From: CAYSAQ01 sp964429235
Lineage (GTDB): Bacteria; Margulisbacteria; Riflemargulisbacteria; GWF2-35-9; DYQY01
Length of the DNA stretch: 64,000 nt
Direction: 5' to 3'
Assembly (NCBI GenBank): GCA_964429235.1
Contig: CAYSAQ010000002.1
Coordinates: 186,001 to 250,000 of the forward strand
In this document: piece after piece, positions 48,715-58,254 of the stretch
Numbering within the stretch: position 1 is the stretch's first letter
Layout of the letters: every line of letters starts with the position of its first letter
Notes under the pieces: model-generated
What the model was told of the DNA's origin: nothing
The model's database searches: none
Seen by the model: only the letters and a program-made list of their open reading frames with translations
Position numbers and translations under genes: made by a program

Positions 48715-51389
48715 AAAAAGCATTATTAATAGATGGCCATAGTTTAGCCTATAGGGCTTTTTTTGCTGTTGCTGGTTTGACCACAAAAGACGGTCAGCCT
48801 ACAAATGCCTTGCTTGGTTTTGCCAACATGGTGTTACAAATTATTAAGAATCGTAATCCTGATCAGGTTTATGTTGCCTTTGATTTACCAAAACCAACAT
48901 TCAGACATAAGTTATATCCAGAGTATAAAGGACACAGAGAAACACCTCCAGATGAGTTTATTTCACAGATTCCACTAATTAAAGAGTTTGTTGAAGCGAT
49001 TGGGCTTCCGATTGTTCAGCAAGAGGGCTTTGAGGCAGATGATGTTATAGGAGCGTTAGCCAATAAACTTAGCTCAGAAGGTGTACAGCCTTTCATTGTT
49101 ACAGGAGATAAAGATGCCTTTCAGTTAGTAACGGAAGATATTAGAGTTCTTTTAACAAAGAAGGGGATAACAGAAATAGAAGAGTACGGCCCAGCGGAAG
49201 TTTATGACCGGTATGGACTATTAGTAGACCAGATAATAGACATGAAAGCTTTAATGGGTGATAGCTCGGATAATATTCCAGGAGTAAAAGGGGTAGGAGA
49301 GAAAACCGCAATAAAACTGTTGATAGATTATGGAACACTAGAAGACCTTTATGAGAATGTTGGTGAAATAAAAGGTAAATTACAAGAGAAGTTAATAAAC
49401 GATAAAGATAACGCATTTCTTAGTAAGAAATTGGCAACGATTGATACGACAGTAGCGTTGCAGGTGTCCCTACAGGATATAGATATTGATTTGAAATTAT
49501 TAGAAGATTTTTTAAAGAAATATCAGCTATATAGCTTGATTAAGCGTTTTATAGGAGCTGAGCAAGCAGTAGAAGAGAAACAGGTTGAAACTGCAATCAT
49601 TGATAACAAAGAGTCCTTAGCTGAGGCAATAGCATATATTAAAAAGCAAAAAGAAATATCCGTGTATTGTGAGTATGATGATCGTACAGGAGACATTATT
49701 GGTCTAAGCATAGCTTTTGGAGCAGGTAATGCCTATGTTATTCCTCTTAGCTTTCTTTCAGGCAATTTGAGTTCAGGTGAACAATCTGCATTTGGTCCTA
49801 TGTTCGCTACAGAAGAAGATTCAGCTTTTGAAGATTTAAAAGAAATTTTTAACCAGAATAATCATAAAGTTTTACATGATGCAAAAAGATTGAAGCATAC
49901 CTTAGATAATGAGGGTATTGAGCTTAATGGTACTTACGATGATGTTATGCTTATGGACTATTTGCTCACTCCTGATAGGAATAATAGAGAAATAGATAAA
50001 ATGATGAATGTTTATTTGCACGAGAATGTATTAAGTAAAAAAGAGGTTCTTAGCAAGAGTAAAAAATATCATTTTTGTGAAATTGCTGCAGATAAAGCAT
50101 TGGACTATATGGCAAAAAGGGCTGAGGCTATTCTTAGATTAAAGCCACGACTTTTGTCTTTATTGGAGACAGAGGGTGTTCTTTTTATATATGAAGAAAT
50201 GGATCTCCCCCTTATTAATGTCTTATTTAAAATGGAGCAACAAGGAATTCTAATAGACAAAAAATATTTAAAAGATATGTCAAAGCATTTGCACACAGAG
50301 CTAACTAGCATCGAAGATAATATATATATACTGGCGGGTGAAGAGTTTAATATAAATTCTACTAAACAACTACAAGTTATTTTGTATGAGAAATTAGGAT
50401 TGCCAGCACTTAAGAAGACAAAGACAGGGTATAGTACAAACGTTGATGTGCTTGAGGATTTAGCAGGCAAATATGAGATAGCTAAAAGTCTTATTGAATA
50501 TAGAAAGCTTGCTAAATTATTAAATACCTATGTAGATGCTTTGCCAAAGCTAGCAGATAAAGATGGAAGAATACATACGACATTTAATCCAACAGTTGCA
50601 GCTACTGGAAGGCTAAGTAGCAGTGAGCCTAATTTACAAAATATTCCTATTAGAGGCGATATTGGAAGTAAGATTCGCGGAGCTTTTGTTGCGAAGCCAG
50701 GGTATACACTGATAGTTGCAGACTACTCTCAGATTGAGCTGAGAATATTGGCGCATATTAGTAAGGATGAAAAGCTAAGCGAAGCTTTTTTAACGGGTAA
50801 AGATGTTCATAGTGCGACAGCAGCTTCTGTTTTTGATGTCCCGCTGGAAGAGGTTACTACCGAGTTAAGAAGAAAAGCCAAGGCTATTAACTTTGGATTA
50901 GCGTACGGCATGGGTGCTTTTAACATGGCCAATTCTTTAGGAGTTGAAATGCATGAAGCTCAACATCATATTGATGTGTATTTTAATAACTTTCCTAACA
51001 TCCAGAAGTTTATGGAAGAAGCGCCAAAAAAAGTAATGGAAAATGGCTATATTGAGACATTGTATGGCCGAAAAAGGTATTTTAAGGATTTTGCTACTGC
51101 AGGAAAAAGAGAGCAGAATTCTCAGGCAAGGATGATTATAAATTCTCCAATACAGGGACTTGCTGCAGATATAGTCAAGTTGGCAATGATTGAGCTGGAT
51201 AAAGAAATTGCTGCATATGATGCCAATGTTTTGTTACAGGTACATGATGAACTTGTAGTGGAAGTAAAGAATGAACAAGCAGATGAGCTTTGTAAGCTAG
51301 TTGTGGATATTATGGAAAATGCTTATAAAATAGATGTGCCATTATTAGTTAATGCATCAGTTGGTGATAATTGGTTAGAAGCAAAGTAA
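48711..51389 (+). CDS. polA: DNA polymerase I, proofreading site apparently lost
   Basis: 892 residues. The 5'-3' exonuclease domain (about 1-290) has LIDGHSLAYRAFFA, EADDVIGALA and VTGDKDAFQLV. The 3'-5' domain (about 295-480) lacks the DxE motif: its Exo I region reads SVYCEYDDRTGD and the Exo II-like area HDAKRLKHTL, so proofreading looks inactive. The polymerase domain (about 500-892) is intact: motif A VADYSQIELR, motif B RRKAKAINFGLAYG and motif C QVHDELVVEV. It performs gap filling and Okazaki-fragment processing. GTG start, overlapping the tautomerase-like gene. Confidence 0.95.
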   Translation: MKKALLIDGHSLAYRAFFAVAGLTTKDGQPTNALLGFANMVLQIIKNRNPDQVYVAFDLPKPTFRHKLYPEYKGHRETPPDEFISQIPLIKEFVEAIGLPIVQQEGFEADDVIGALANKLSSEGVQPFIVTGDKDAFQLVTEDIRVLLTKKGITEIEEYGPAEVYDRYGLLVDQIIDMKALMGDSSDNIPGVKGVGEKTAIKLLIDYGTLEDLYENVGEIKGKLQEKLINDKDNAFLSKKLATIDTTVALQVSLQDIDIDLKLLEDFLKKYQLYSLIKRFIGAEQAVEEKQVETAIIDNKESLAEAIAYIKKQKEISVYCEYDDRTGDIIGLSIAFGAGNAYVIPLSFLSGNLSSGEQSAFGPMFATEEDSAFEDLKEIFNQNNHKVLHDAKRLKHTLDNEGIELNGTYDDVMLMDYLLTPDRNNREIDKMMNVYLHENVLSKKEVLSKSKKYHFCEIAADKALDYMAKRAEAILRLKPRLLSLLETEGVLFIYEEMDLPLINVLFKMEQQGILIDKKYLKDMSKHLHTELTSIEDNIYILAGEEFNINSTKQLQVILYEKLGLPALKKTKTGYSTNVDVLEDLAGKYEIAKSLIEYRKLAKLLNTYVDALPKLADKDGRIHTTFNPTVAATGRLSSSEPNLQNIPIRGDIGSKIRGAFVAKPGYTLIVADYSQIELRILAHISKDEKLSEAFLTGKDVHSATAASVFDVPLEEVTTELRRKAKAINFGLAYGMGAFNMANSLGVEMHEAQHHIDVYFNNFPNIQKFMEEAPKKVMENGYIETLYGRKRYFKDFATAGKREQNSQARMIINSPIQGLAADIVKLAMIELDKEIAAYDANVLLQVHDELVVEVKNEQADELCKLVVDIMENAYKIDVPLLVNASVGDNWLEAK

Positions 51390-51476
51390 TAACAATACTT
51401 TCTAGCTGTTGCCCTTTTACTTTTTGAGTTTTTTTGCCATAATTTTAGTTAGTAAGCCTTGAAGGAGATAATAACA

Positions 51477-52187
51477 ATGTCAAAGTATAAAAGAGTTTTA
51501 TTGAAATTAAGCGGAGAGGCATTCTTAGGAAAAAGACAATATGGTATTGATCCTGAGTTTTTAAAGGAATTAGCAGAAGAGATAGCAGATGTGAAATCTA
51601 ATAAAACAGTTGAGCTAGCGATAGTAATTGGTGGTGGGAATATTTTTAGGGGGCTGAGTGGTGCCGCCAATGGGATGAATCGCGTAAAAGGCGATTATAT
51701 GGGAATGTTGGCCACAGTTATGAATGCAATCGCATTGCAAGATGCGTTTGATCAGGTTGGTTTAGATTCTAGGGTTCAAACATCTTTTGACATTAAAGAG
51801 TTTGCGGAACCGTTTATTTTGCAAAAAGCATTGAGACATTTAGCCAAAGGAAGAGTTGTAATATTCGCCGGTGGAACAGGAAATCCATTTTTTACTACAG
51901 ATACGGCAGCAGTTCTAAGAGCTGTAGAGATAGATGCAGACCTTATTCTTAAGGCTACTAAAGTTGATGGTGTTTATGATAAGGATCCTGTGCAGCATCA
52001 AGATGCAAAGATGTATAAAGATATAACCTATATGGATGTGCTAAAGAAAGACTTGCGGGTGATGGATTCTACTGCAATAAGTTTGAGTAAAGATAACAAG
52101 TTGCCGATGCAAGTTTTTAATATGAGCGTAAGGGGTAATATAAAGAGAGTTCTATCAGGTGAGGATATTGGTACAATAATAGGTTGA
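51477..52187 (+). CDS. pyrH: uridylate kinase
   Basis: 236 residues from the ATG at 51477, with AAGGAG upstream; the frame can begin at TTG 51459, but that would put the ribosome binding site inside the gene. Amino-acid-kinase signatures: RVLLKLSGEAFLG, VIGGGNIFRG, GGTGNPFFTTDTAA and LKATKVDGVYDKDP. It makes UDP from UMP. It is followed 65 bases later by frr, which has its own promoter; pyrH-frr-uppS-cdsA-dxr is a widespread order. Confidence 0.96.
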   Translation: MSKYKRVLLKLSGEAFLGKRQYGIDPEFLKELAEEIADVKSNKTVELAIVIGGGNIFRGLSGAANGMNRVKGDYMGMLATVMNAIALQDAFDQVGLDSRVQTSFDIKEFAEPFILQKALRHLAKGRVVIFAGGTGNPFFTTDTAAVLRAVEIDADLILKATKVDGVYDKDPVQHQDAKMYKDITYMDVLKKDLRVMDSTAISLSKDNKLPMQVFNMSVRGNIKRVLSGEDIGTIIG

Positions 52188-52191
52188 TTCG

Positions 52192-52220
52192 TTGAAAATA
52201 TATTTACTGCAAGCTACAAT
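52192..52220 (+). promoter_or_regulatory. promoter of the frr-uppS-cdsA-dxr-dprA operon
   Basis: -35 TTGAAA (52192-52197), a 17-base spacer, -10 TACAAT (52215-52220). The leader holds AGGAGG (52242-52247) before the frr ATG at 52253. It lies in the only gap in this run of genes. Confidence 0.65.
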
Positions 52221-52252
52221 TACAACAGCTTGTTAGATAACAGGAGGAAAGT

Positions 52253-52786
52253 ATGAGTGATATAAACGAGAGAATGCAAAAAGCTTTAGATAGCTTAAAA
52301 AATAATTTCATGACCCTTAGAACAGGAAGAGCTAATACTGATATTCTTAATAGAGTAATGGTAGAGGCATATGGTTCTCAGATGCCAATTAATCAGGTTG
52401 CTACAATGCATATTCAAGATAGTAATGTAATAGTTGTGACTCCTTTTGATAAAAGCACATTAGGTGCTATAGAAAGAGGTATCGTGAAGGCTGATATTGG
52501 ACTTAATCCTAACAATGACGGAATGAACGTTAGATTGATGATTCCGCCTTTAACACAGGAGAGAAGAAAAGTGTTGGATAAGGCAGCAAAAAAGATGGCA
52601 GAGGAATCTAGAGTTGTAGTTCGTAATACGAGAAGAGATTTTATGGACAAGATAAAGAAGAACGAAGACCTAAGCGATGATGAAAAAAAACGCGAAGAGA
52701 ATGGTGTTCAGACTGTTACGGATAAGTTCATCAAGAAAGCAGATGAGCTTTTAAATCACAAAGAGCAGGAAATAATGGAAATCTAA
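52253..52786 (+). CDS. frr: ribosome recycling factor
   Basis: 177 residues, slightly under the usual 185. It has the signature MTLRTGRANTDILNRVMVEAYG near the N-terminus and PPLTQERRKVLDKAAKK in the middle, then the C-terminal helix. It releases post-termination ribosomes with EF-G. AGGAGG lies five bases before the ATG. The stop overlaps the uppS ATG by one base. Confidence 0.96.
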   Translation: MSDINERMQKALDSLKNNFMTLRTGRANTDILNRVMVEAYGSQMPINQVATMHIQDSNVIVVTPFDKSTLGAIERGIVKADIGLNPNNDGMNVRLMIPPLTQERRKVLDKAAKKMAEESRVVVRNTRRDFMDKIKKNEDLSDDEKKREENGVQTVTDKFIKKADELLNHKEQEIMEI

Positions 52787-53481
52787 TGAATCAACAGACC
52801 CTTCCTGAGCATATTGCAATTATCATGGATGGCAATGGTCGTTGGGCTAAGCAAAGAGGTATCCCTAGAACCGCTGGACACAAAGAGGGCGGGAAAGCTC
52901 TAAAGAAAATAATCCGAGCTTGTAAAGAATTAGGCGTAAAGCAGTTATCTGTTTATGCATTTTCTACAGAAAATTGGAAGAGACCAGAAGAAGAGGTCAG
53001 TTTTTTGAAGGGGCTACTCAAGAATGCTTTGCTAAAAGAAGTTAAGAAGCTTTCCAAAGAGGGTGTTCGGATAAGGTTTTTAGGGCAGTTAGATGCTTTT
53101 GAGCCAGAACTAGTAACCCAGATTAGAGAGACAGAGGAATATACCAAAGATAATTCGGAACATCAGCTTAATATAATGCTGAATTATGGTTCAAGAGCAG
53201 AGATAGTTCAGGCAGTTAATAAAGCAGTGGCGAATGGCGAAGAAATTACAGAAGAGATTTTCTCAGAGTTACTTTATACAAAAGATATTCCAGACCCAGA
53301 GCTTATTATTAGGACAAGTGGAGAGCAGAGATTGAGTAACTTTTTGTTGTGGCAAGCAGCTTATTCAGAGTTTTATTTTACTGACACATATTGGCCAGAT
53401 TTTGATAAAAAGGAATTAGAGAAAGCAATAGCAGATTATTCTTCTCGCAAGAGAAGGTTTGGAGGATTAGATGGTTCTTAA
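52786..53481 (+). CDS. uppS: undecaprenyl diphosphate synthase
   Basis: 231 residues. The active-site motif IAIIMDGNGRWAKQRG is at about 10-25, followed by AGHKEGGKAL, YAFSTENWKRP and the C-terminal DLIIRTSGEQRLSNFLLWQ-like signature (ELIIRTSGEQRLSNFLLW). It makes the C55 carrier lipid for peptidoglycan and LPS. The ATG overlaps the frr stop, and cdsA begins inside its last codons. Confidence 0.96.
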   Translation: MNQQTLPEHIAIIMDGNGRWAKQRGIPRTAGHKEGGKALKKIIRACKELGVKQLSVYAFSTENWKRPEEEVSFLKGLLKNALLKEVKKLSKEGVRIRFLGQLDAFEPELVTQIRETEEYTKDNSEHQLNIMLNYGSRAEIVQAVNKAVANGEEITEEIFSELLYTKDIPDPELIIRTSGEQRLSNFLLWQAAYSEFYFTDTYWPDFDKKELEKAIADYSSRKRRFGGLDGS

Positions 53482-54340
53482 AAGAAAATTATCAATTAGA
53501 AAGTTGTTTACTAGAGGGACAACAATCCTTATAGCTATACCCTTAGTAGTATTAATTTTAGACCCGGTATTGCTTATAAAAGATCCTAATTTCTTGCCTT
53601 ATGAGGGTCTTCCTTTTCTAATATTTGTTTTGAGTATAGCTATTTTAATGCTGAATGAGTTTTTTCAAATGGCAGACAAAGAAAGCAATGATCCATTGTT
53701 CTTGTCTGGACAAGCTATCGTAACAACTTTGATAGTTTTAGCATTTTTTAAGGAATTATCTTTTCTTTGGAATAACTTGTTTGCCTTTATTGCATCCATA
53801 CTAGTTGTAATTATTTCTTTATATGAGCTCAGAAAGAAAAAGCTGCTTTTTTTCAAACAAAAAGAGTTAGTTAATTTTAGAGCAATTATGTATATTGGCT
53901 GGTGTGTTACCTTTCTAGTGCTTATTCGTAATCTCGAATTTGGAAAAGTGTTAGTATTTTATTTTGCTTTTACAGTTTGGTTTATGGATATATTTGCCTA
54001 TCTTATTGGCATGACTATTGGCCGACATGAACTTAATGAAATTAGCCCCAAAAAATCCATAGAGGGTTCTGTTGGAGGTTTTGTGGCTGCCGTTGTTGCT
54101 TCGTATATAATGTTGTCTAGCGTAGGAAGTGTAGATGCGATTCATAGTATTATTCTGGGAGGGATAATTGGTATTATTGGTCAGACAAGCGACTTGTACG
54201 AGTCTCTTATAAAGCGAACATATAATGTAAAAGATTCTAGTAATATTTTGCCTGGTCATGGTGGGATATTGGATAGGGCAGACAGTTTTATTCTGCTAGC
54301 GCCAATTGTTTATTATTATTTACTTTTCTTAGGGCTATAA
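53471..54340 (+). CDS. cdsA: phosphatidate cytidylyltransferase
   Basis: 289 residues with seven or eight membrane segments. The family signature is complete: SLIKRTYNVKDSSNILPGH followed by GGILDRADSF, with the catalytic acidic pair. It makes CDP-diacylglycerol, the precursor of all phospholipids. It overlaps uppS by 11 bases and lies two bases before dxr. Confidence 0.93.
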   Translation: MVLKRKLSIRKLFTRGTTILIAIPLVVLILDPVLLIKDPNFLPYEGLPFLIFVLSIAILMLNEFFQMADKESNDPLFLSGQAIVTTLIVLAFFKELSFLWNNLFAFIASILVVIISLYELRKKKLLFFKQKELVNFRAIMYIGWCVTFLVLIRNLEFGKVLVFYFAFTVWFMDIFAYLIGMTIGRHELNEISPKKSIEGSVGGFVAAVVASYIMLSSVGSVDAIHSIILGGIIGIIGQTSDLYESLIKRTYNVKDSSNILPGHGGILDRADSFILLAPIVYYYLLFLGL

Positions 54341-54341
54341 G

Positions 54342-55478
54342 ATGAATAGACTTGTAGTTTTAGGCTCAACAGGAACTATTGGAGAGCAGTGTTTAGCGCT
54401 TGTTAGCGCTTATCCAGATAGATTCAAAGTGATTGGGATGAGTTGTCATTCTAATATCGCAAAATTCAAAGAGCAGTTAACAAAATATCAACCAAAATAT
54501 GCTGCAGTAAGTTCTGATAATGATATTTCAACACTAAAAAAAGAATTTTCTAATATAGTCTTCTTTGATGGTAAAGGTGCTTTAACAGATTTAGTTTCCG
54601 TAGATGAATATGACATGGCAGTTGTTTCAATAGTTGGGGTAGCGGCATTGTTGCCAACGCTTAAGATAATTCAGCAGGGTAAGGATTTAGCTATTGCCTC
54701 AAAAGAGGTTTTAGTTGCTGCTGGACACTTAGTATATGAGGCCTTAGCAATATCAAAATCAGAGTTATATCCAATTGATAGTGAGCATGTAGCTATTTCT
54801 TTATGCCTGAGGGGTTATGAAAAAAAGGATATAAAAAAGATAATTATTACTGCATCAGGAGGACCATTCTGGAATAAAGATGATTTATCGAAAGTAACAA
54901 TTAACGATGCATTAGCTCATCCTAATTGGTCTATGGGCAGCAAGATAACAATAGATAGCGCAACAATGATAAATAAGGGGCTAGAGGTAATTGAGGCACA
55001 TTGGTTGTTTAATGTGAATTATGACAAAATAAAAGTGTTGGTTCATCCACAAAGCATTGTTCATGGAATGGTTGAGTATGTAAATGGAGCATTAGTATCA
55101 CAATTGAGCATGCCAGATATGAGTATGCCTATTTTGTATGCAATCGCTGGTGGAGAGATAGCCGATTATAATAATAATGACTTAGAGCTGGCAGGGAAAA
55201 GTCTTGATTTTATGGAGCCAGATTTGAAAAAATTCAGAGGTTTAGCTCTAGCTTATGAGGTTGGAAAGCAAGGTGGCAGTATGCCAGCAGTCTTTAATAG
55301 TGCAAACGAAGAGGCAGTTAGTTTGTTTCTTGCTGGCAAATGTAGTTTTCTTCAGATAACTGAATTGGTAGAAAAAGCTTTGGCAAAACATAAGCGGATT
55401 TTAGCGCCAACATTAGATGATATTTTACAGATTGATATAACTTCCAGAGAAATAGTACAAGAACTTTCCAATGGATAA
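54342..55478 (+). CDS. dxr: 1-deoxy-D-xylulose 5-phosphate reductoisomerase
   Basis: 378 residues. NADPH-binding start LGSTGTIGEQ, then the metal and substrate motif PIDSEHVAI, ITASGGPFW, TIDSATMINKGLEVIEAHWLF and HPQSIVHGMVEY. It is the first committed MEP step and feeds ispH, crtB and uppS elsewhere in this window. It ends inside the dprA start (8-base overlap). Confidence 0.97.
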   Translation: MNRLVVLGSTGTIGEQCLALVSAYPDRFKVIGMSCHSNIAKFKEQLTKYQPKYAAVSSDNDISTLKKEFSNIVFFDGKGALTDLVSVDEYDMAVVSIVGVAALLPTLKIIQQGKDLAIASKEVLVAAGHLVYEALAISKSELYPIDSEHVAISLCLRGYEKKDIKKIIITASGGPFWNKDDLSKVTINDALAHPNWSMGSKITIDSATMINKGLEVIEAHWLFNVNYDKIKVLVHPQSIVHGMVEYVNGALVSQLSMPDMSMPILYAIAGGEIADYNNNDLELAGKSLDFMEPDLKKFRGLALAYEVGKQGGSMPAVFNSANEEAVSLFLAGKCSFLQITELVEKALAKHKRILAPTLDDILQIDITSREIVQELSNG

Positions 55479-56493
55479 GCTAGATTTATTTATTGCAACA
55501 TCACTAGGTTCCATAAAAGAAAGAAGAGAGTTTCAACTTGCATATTGTGAGGGTGGAAGCCTCGATAGATTTCATGAAAAACTAAAGAAGAAAAGATCAG
55601 AAGTAGAATCTATAAAAGAATATTGCGAGTGTTCTGGAGTGGAAATAGTATTATATGATTCTCAGATATATCCATCGCTTCTAAAGCAAATACCCGATGC
55701 TCCGTTATTATTGTATGCAAAGGGCAACGTGGATTTGCTTAAAGTTAGCACAGCAATATCAATGGTAGGAACAAGAGGTGCTACTCAATATGGAACAACT
55801 ATGGCTTTTGAACTTGCTAAAGAATTAGCTGGTTATGGGACAGTAATAGTAAGTGGGCTAGCTGATGGTATAGATGCTGCATCTCACAGAGGCGCATTGT
55901 CAGCGGGGTCAACAATAGCCGTGATTGGTTCTGGGTTGAAGTTTGAGTATCCTGCTGTTAATAGAGATCTTTATCAGCAAATATATGCGGAGGGTTTAGT
56001 TCTTACAGAGTTTGCTCCAGATATTTCTCCTGACCGGCACACGTTCCCAGTAAGGAATAGAATAATAGCCGGATTATCTAGAGGTGTAGTTGTTGTAGAG
56101 TCGAAATCGTCAGGTGGTTCAATGATTACGGCTCAACTAGCACTAGATTATGATAGAGAAGTATTTGCAGTTCCAGGTAGAGCAACAGATGTGACAAGCA
56201 GAGGGACTAATAAACTGATAAAGCTAGGCGCGAAACTTGTAGAAAGCTCTTCAGATATTACTGAAGAACTGAATTGGTTGATACCAAAGGATGCTGTAAA
56301 GCAGGAGGTTAAGTATAAGCTTAGCGAAGAAGAACAATTGGTTTTCGATAAGATGAGCTTAGAACCTATTTATATTGATAATTTAGCAGAGCAAGTAGGA
56401 TTAGAGCTTAAAAAAGTATTAACAATACTTACGTTTTTAGAGATGCAAAGTATAGTTCGTCAGATACCTGGTAAGTATTACGTAAAAGGTTAA
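55471..56493 (+). CDS. dprA: DNA-processing protein DprA
   Basis: 340 residues. The Rossmann-like DprA domain (about 80-285) has MVGTRGATQYGTTMAFE, VSGLADGIDAASHRGAL and EFAPDISPDRHTFPVRNRII. The N-terminal 70 residues are a small helical domain, and residues about 285-340 form a winged helix (DLxEQVGLELKKVLTILTFLE-like). It loads RecA on incoming single-stranded DNA in natural transformation. The start overlaps dxr. Confidence 0.93.
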   Translation: MDKLDLFIATSLGSIKERREFQLAYCEGGSLDRFHEKLKKKRSEVESIKEYCECSGVEIVLYDSQIYPSLLKQIPDAPLLLYAKGNVDLLKVSTAISMVGTRGATQYGTTMAFELAKELAGYGTVIVSGLADGIDAASHRGALSAGSTIAVIGSGLKFEYPAVNRDLYQQIYAEGLVLTEFAPDISPDRHTFPVRNRIIAGLSRGVVVVESKSSGGSMITAQLALDYDREVFAVPGRATDVTSRGTNKLIKLGAKLVESSSDITEELNWLIPKDAVKQEVKYKLSEEEQLVFDKMSLEPIYIDNLAEQVGLELKKVLTILTFLEMQSIVRQIPGKYYVKG

Positions 56494-56558
56494 TTTAGCT
56501 GGGAATTTTTTCATATAGTTTCGATAACTAATCACAACTAATAATTTAGGAGATATAT

Positions 56559-57638
56559 ATGAAGAACAAAGTAGTTTCTATGAATAATAAAGAAGGTACT
56601 GTTGGTGTATTGCAAAAGATAGCTGGTTCTGTGAAAGACTTCTTAGGGTGGGTTTCAATTGACGATTCGTCTAATGTTCACGGTTTGGGGTTTTCTGCGA
56701 CGGTATTATATCCACAAGGTCATGATGGTAAAACTGTGCTGCTTTCTAAAGCTAAGAAGCAAGCGTTAGCGGCTGCGCTTGATAAGACTTTGTCAAAATC
56801 TGGGTTTAGAAAATTGCTATTAAAAGAATGTCCGAACAAGTATTCTAATATAGAAATCATTTCTTTGCCAGAAGGAAAAGTCTATAAGTCTGCTGGAACA
56901 GGGACTATAGCTTTTACTGTAAATAGAATTATTGAAGATGCTACATTGGAAATAACAGGGTTGTTTTTAGAATATATCCTTACTCAGATTAATTTAATGA
57001 AAGGTGAAAGCTTTTGTATGTATTCGAATGATGAAAAGAATAATGGATTTTTTAGATCGACGCAGCAGATTAATGGACTTATTAATTTTGATAAAGTGCC
57101 TACTCCTGAATTGAATATTGATTGGACAATAAAAGGAGCTGTTTGTAACGGTAATGTTACGTATAATCGAACTTCTGAGTTTTATGTGGAAGGAATAACA
57201 CTTCAGCTTAAATATTGCCATAGAACAGAAACAGATTATGTGGATTATGCTGCAGGTGAAAAAGATAAGTTTATATCTATATTGCTGGATAGGTTTAACA
57301 GTGAAGAGGGAAGAGATTTTATTAAGTATTGTAAGAAGTTAGGTTTGGATTATATTGCGTTTTATCCCGATAATGATGGTAAGGGTGTCCACCCTAAAGA
57401 GATGTGTGCCGGCAAACTTAATATTACTGTTTCGGCATTTCTTTCGCTAAGTTGGGATGAGCTAAAGGCAGGGATAGCGAGTATAGCCAGACAGGTTAAG
57501 GAGACTCTTCCAGATAAGGATACAACATACGGGAAATTCTCAAAAGAAGATAGGGTTGGATTTATTATGGGCGCAAATTATAACAATTTAAGGATTTATC
57601 CAAAACCTGACAATATAGTTTTTGAGAAAAATTGGTAG
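56559..57638 (+). CDS. uncharacterised soluble protein
   Basis: 359 residues with no signal peptide or membrane segment and a mixed alpha/beta character. Notable segments are an N-terminal domain (about 1-110) ending in EIISLPEGKVYKSAG and a C-terminal helical region with FSKEDRVGFIMGANYNN. I do not recognise a family. GGAGATATAT provides a ribosome binding site (AGGAG) before the ATG. It follows dprA by 65 bases and converges with the winged-helix gene with a one-base gap. Confidence 0.6.
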   Translation: MKNKVVSMNNKEGTVGVLQKIAGSVKDFLGWVSIDDSSNVHGLGFSATVLYPQGHDGKTVLLSKAKKQALAAALDKTLSKSGFRKLLLKECPNKYSNIEIISLPEGKVYKSAGTGTIAFTVNRIIEDATLEITGLFLEYILTQINLMKGESFCMYSNDEKNNGFFRSTQQINGLINFDKVPTPELNIDWTIKGAVCNGNVTYNRTSEFYVEGITLQLKYCHRTETDYVDYAAGEKDKFISILLDRFNSEEGRDFIKYCKKLGLDYIAFYPDNDGKGVHPKEMCAGKLNITVSAFLSLSWDELKAGIASIARQVKETLPDKDTTYGKFSKEDRVGFIMGANYNNLRIYPKPDNIVFEKNW

Positions 57639-57639
57639 C

Positions 57640-58224
57640 TTATTGGCCTTTTAAATAAAGAACATTCTTTTTATTTTTAAATATTTGTAATAGTTTTTTG
57701 TTAGTTTCCTTTAAGATGCTGAATTCATCTGGCGAATAGTATGATAATTCATATTCCCTGTTAAAGATTTCCATAGTTGCCTTAAGGTATTCTTCAACTA
57801 TTTCTTCCGCTAATAATCCAACAACTAATAATTGTATGGGTTTCGTGAAATCCAGTGGATGCTTTACTGTATGTCCGTGTAACAATACAATTTCTAATGA
57901 TTTAGTTTTAATTAGTAGTTTGAATATGTCTTTTGGTTCAGTAGTAGCCTTTAGTATAAGTCTTTTTAAATCGTCAAAAAAAGGATTTTGAGTGTTAACA
58001 AAGTAGTTAACTTGGTTTCCTTGAGGGAATCGACAAATTACTTGTGCTGCTACAAGTTTTTTTGTTTCACGTTGTACTGCAGAAATTGGCTCATCGATTA
58101 TTCTGCTGAGTTCCCTGGTATGATATTTTTTATTAGTGTTAAAAAGAAATAGCTCTAATAGCTTTCTTTTTACTTTTGATTGAATAAGATTTTCGAGTAT
58201 TTGCGACATATTCTCATGGTACAT
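57640..58224 (-). CDS. winged-helix protein with nucleotidyltransferase-like C-terminal domain
   Basis: 194 residues. Residues about 8-75 form a winged helix like those of ArsR/MarR types (SKVKRKLLELFLFNTNKKY, then HTRELSRIIDEPISAVQRE). The rest (about 85-185) resembles the minimal nucleotidyltransferase fold often fused to such domains, but the catalytic GS...D motif is not obvious, so it is probably a binding rather than catalytic unit. An in-frame ATG five codons downstream (58209) is a possible alternative start. It precedes no obvious target; it may regulate the oppositely placed photolyase-like operon. Confidence 0.65.
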   Translation of the reverse strand: MYHENMSQILENLIQSKVKRKLLELFLFNTNKKYHTRELSRIIDEPISAVQRETKKLVAAQVICRFPQGNQVNYFVNTQNPFFDDLKRLILKATTEPKDIFKLLIKTKSLEIVLLHGHTVKHPLDFTKPIQLLVVGLLAEEIVEEYLKATMEIFNREYELSYYSPDEFSILKETNKKLLQIFKNKKNVLYLKGQ

Positions 58225-58254
58225 AAAAAGTGGTCATAAAGTCAATGGCTTTTG

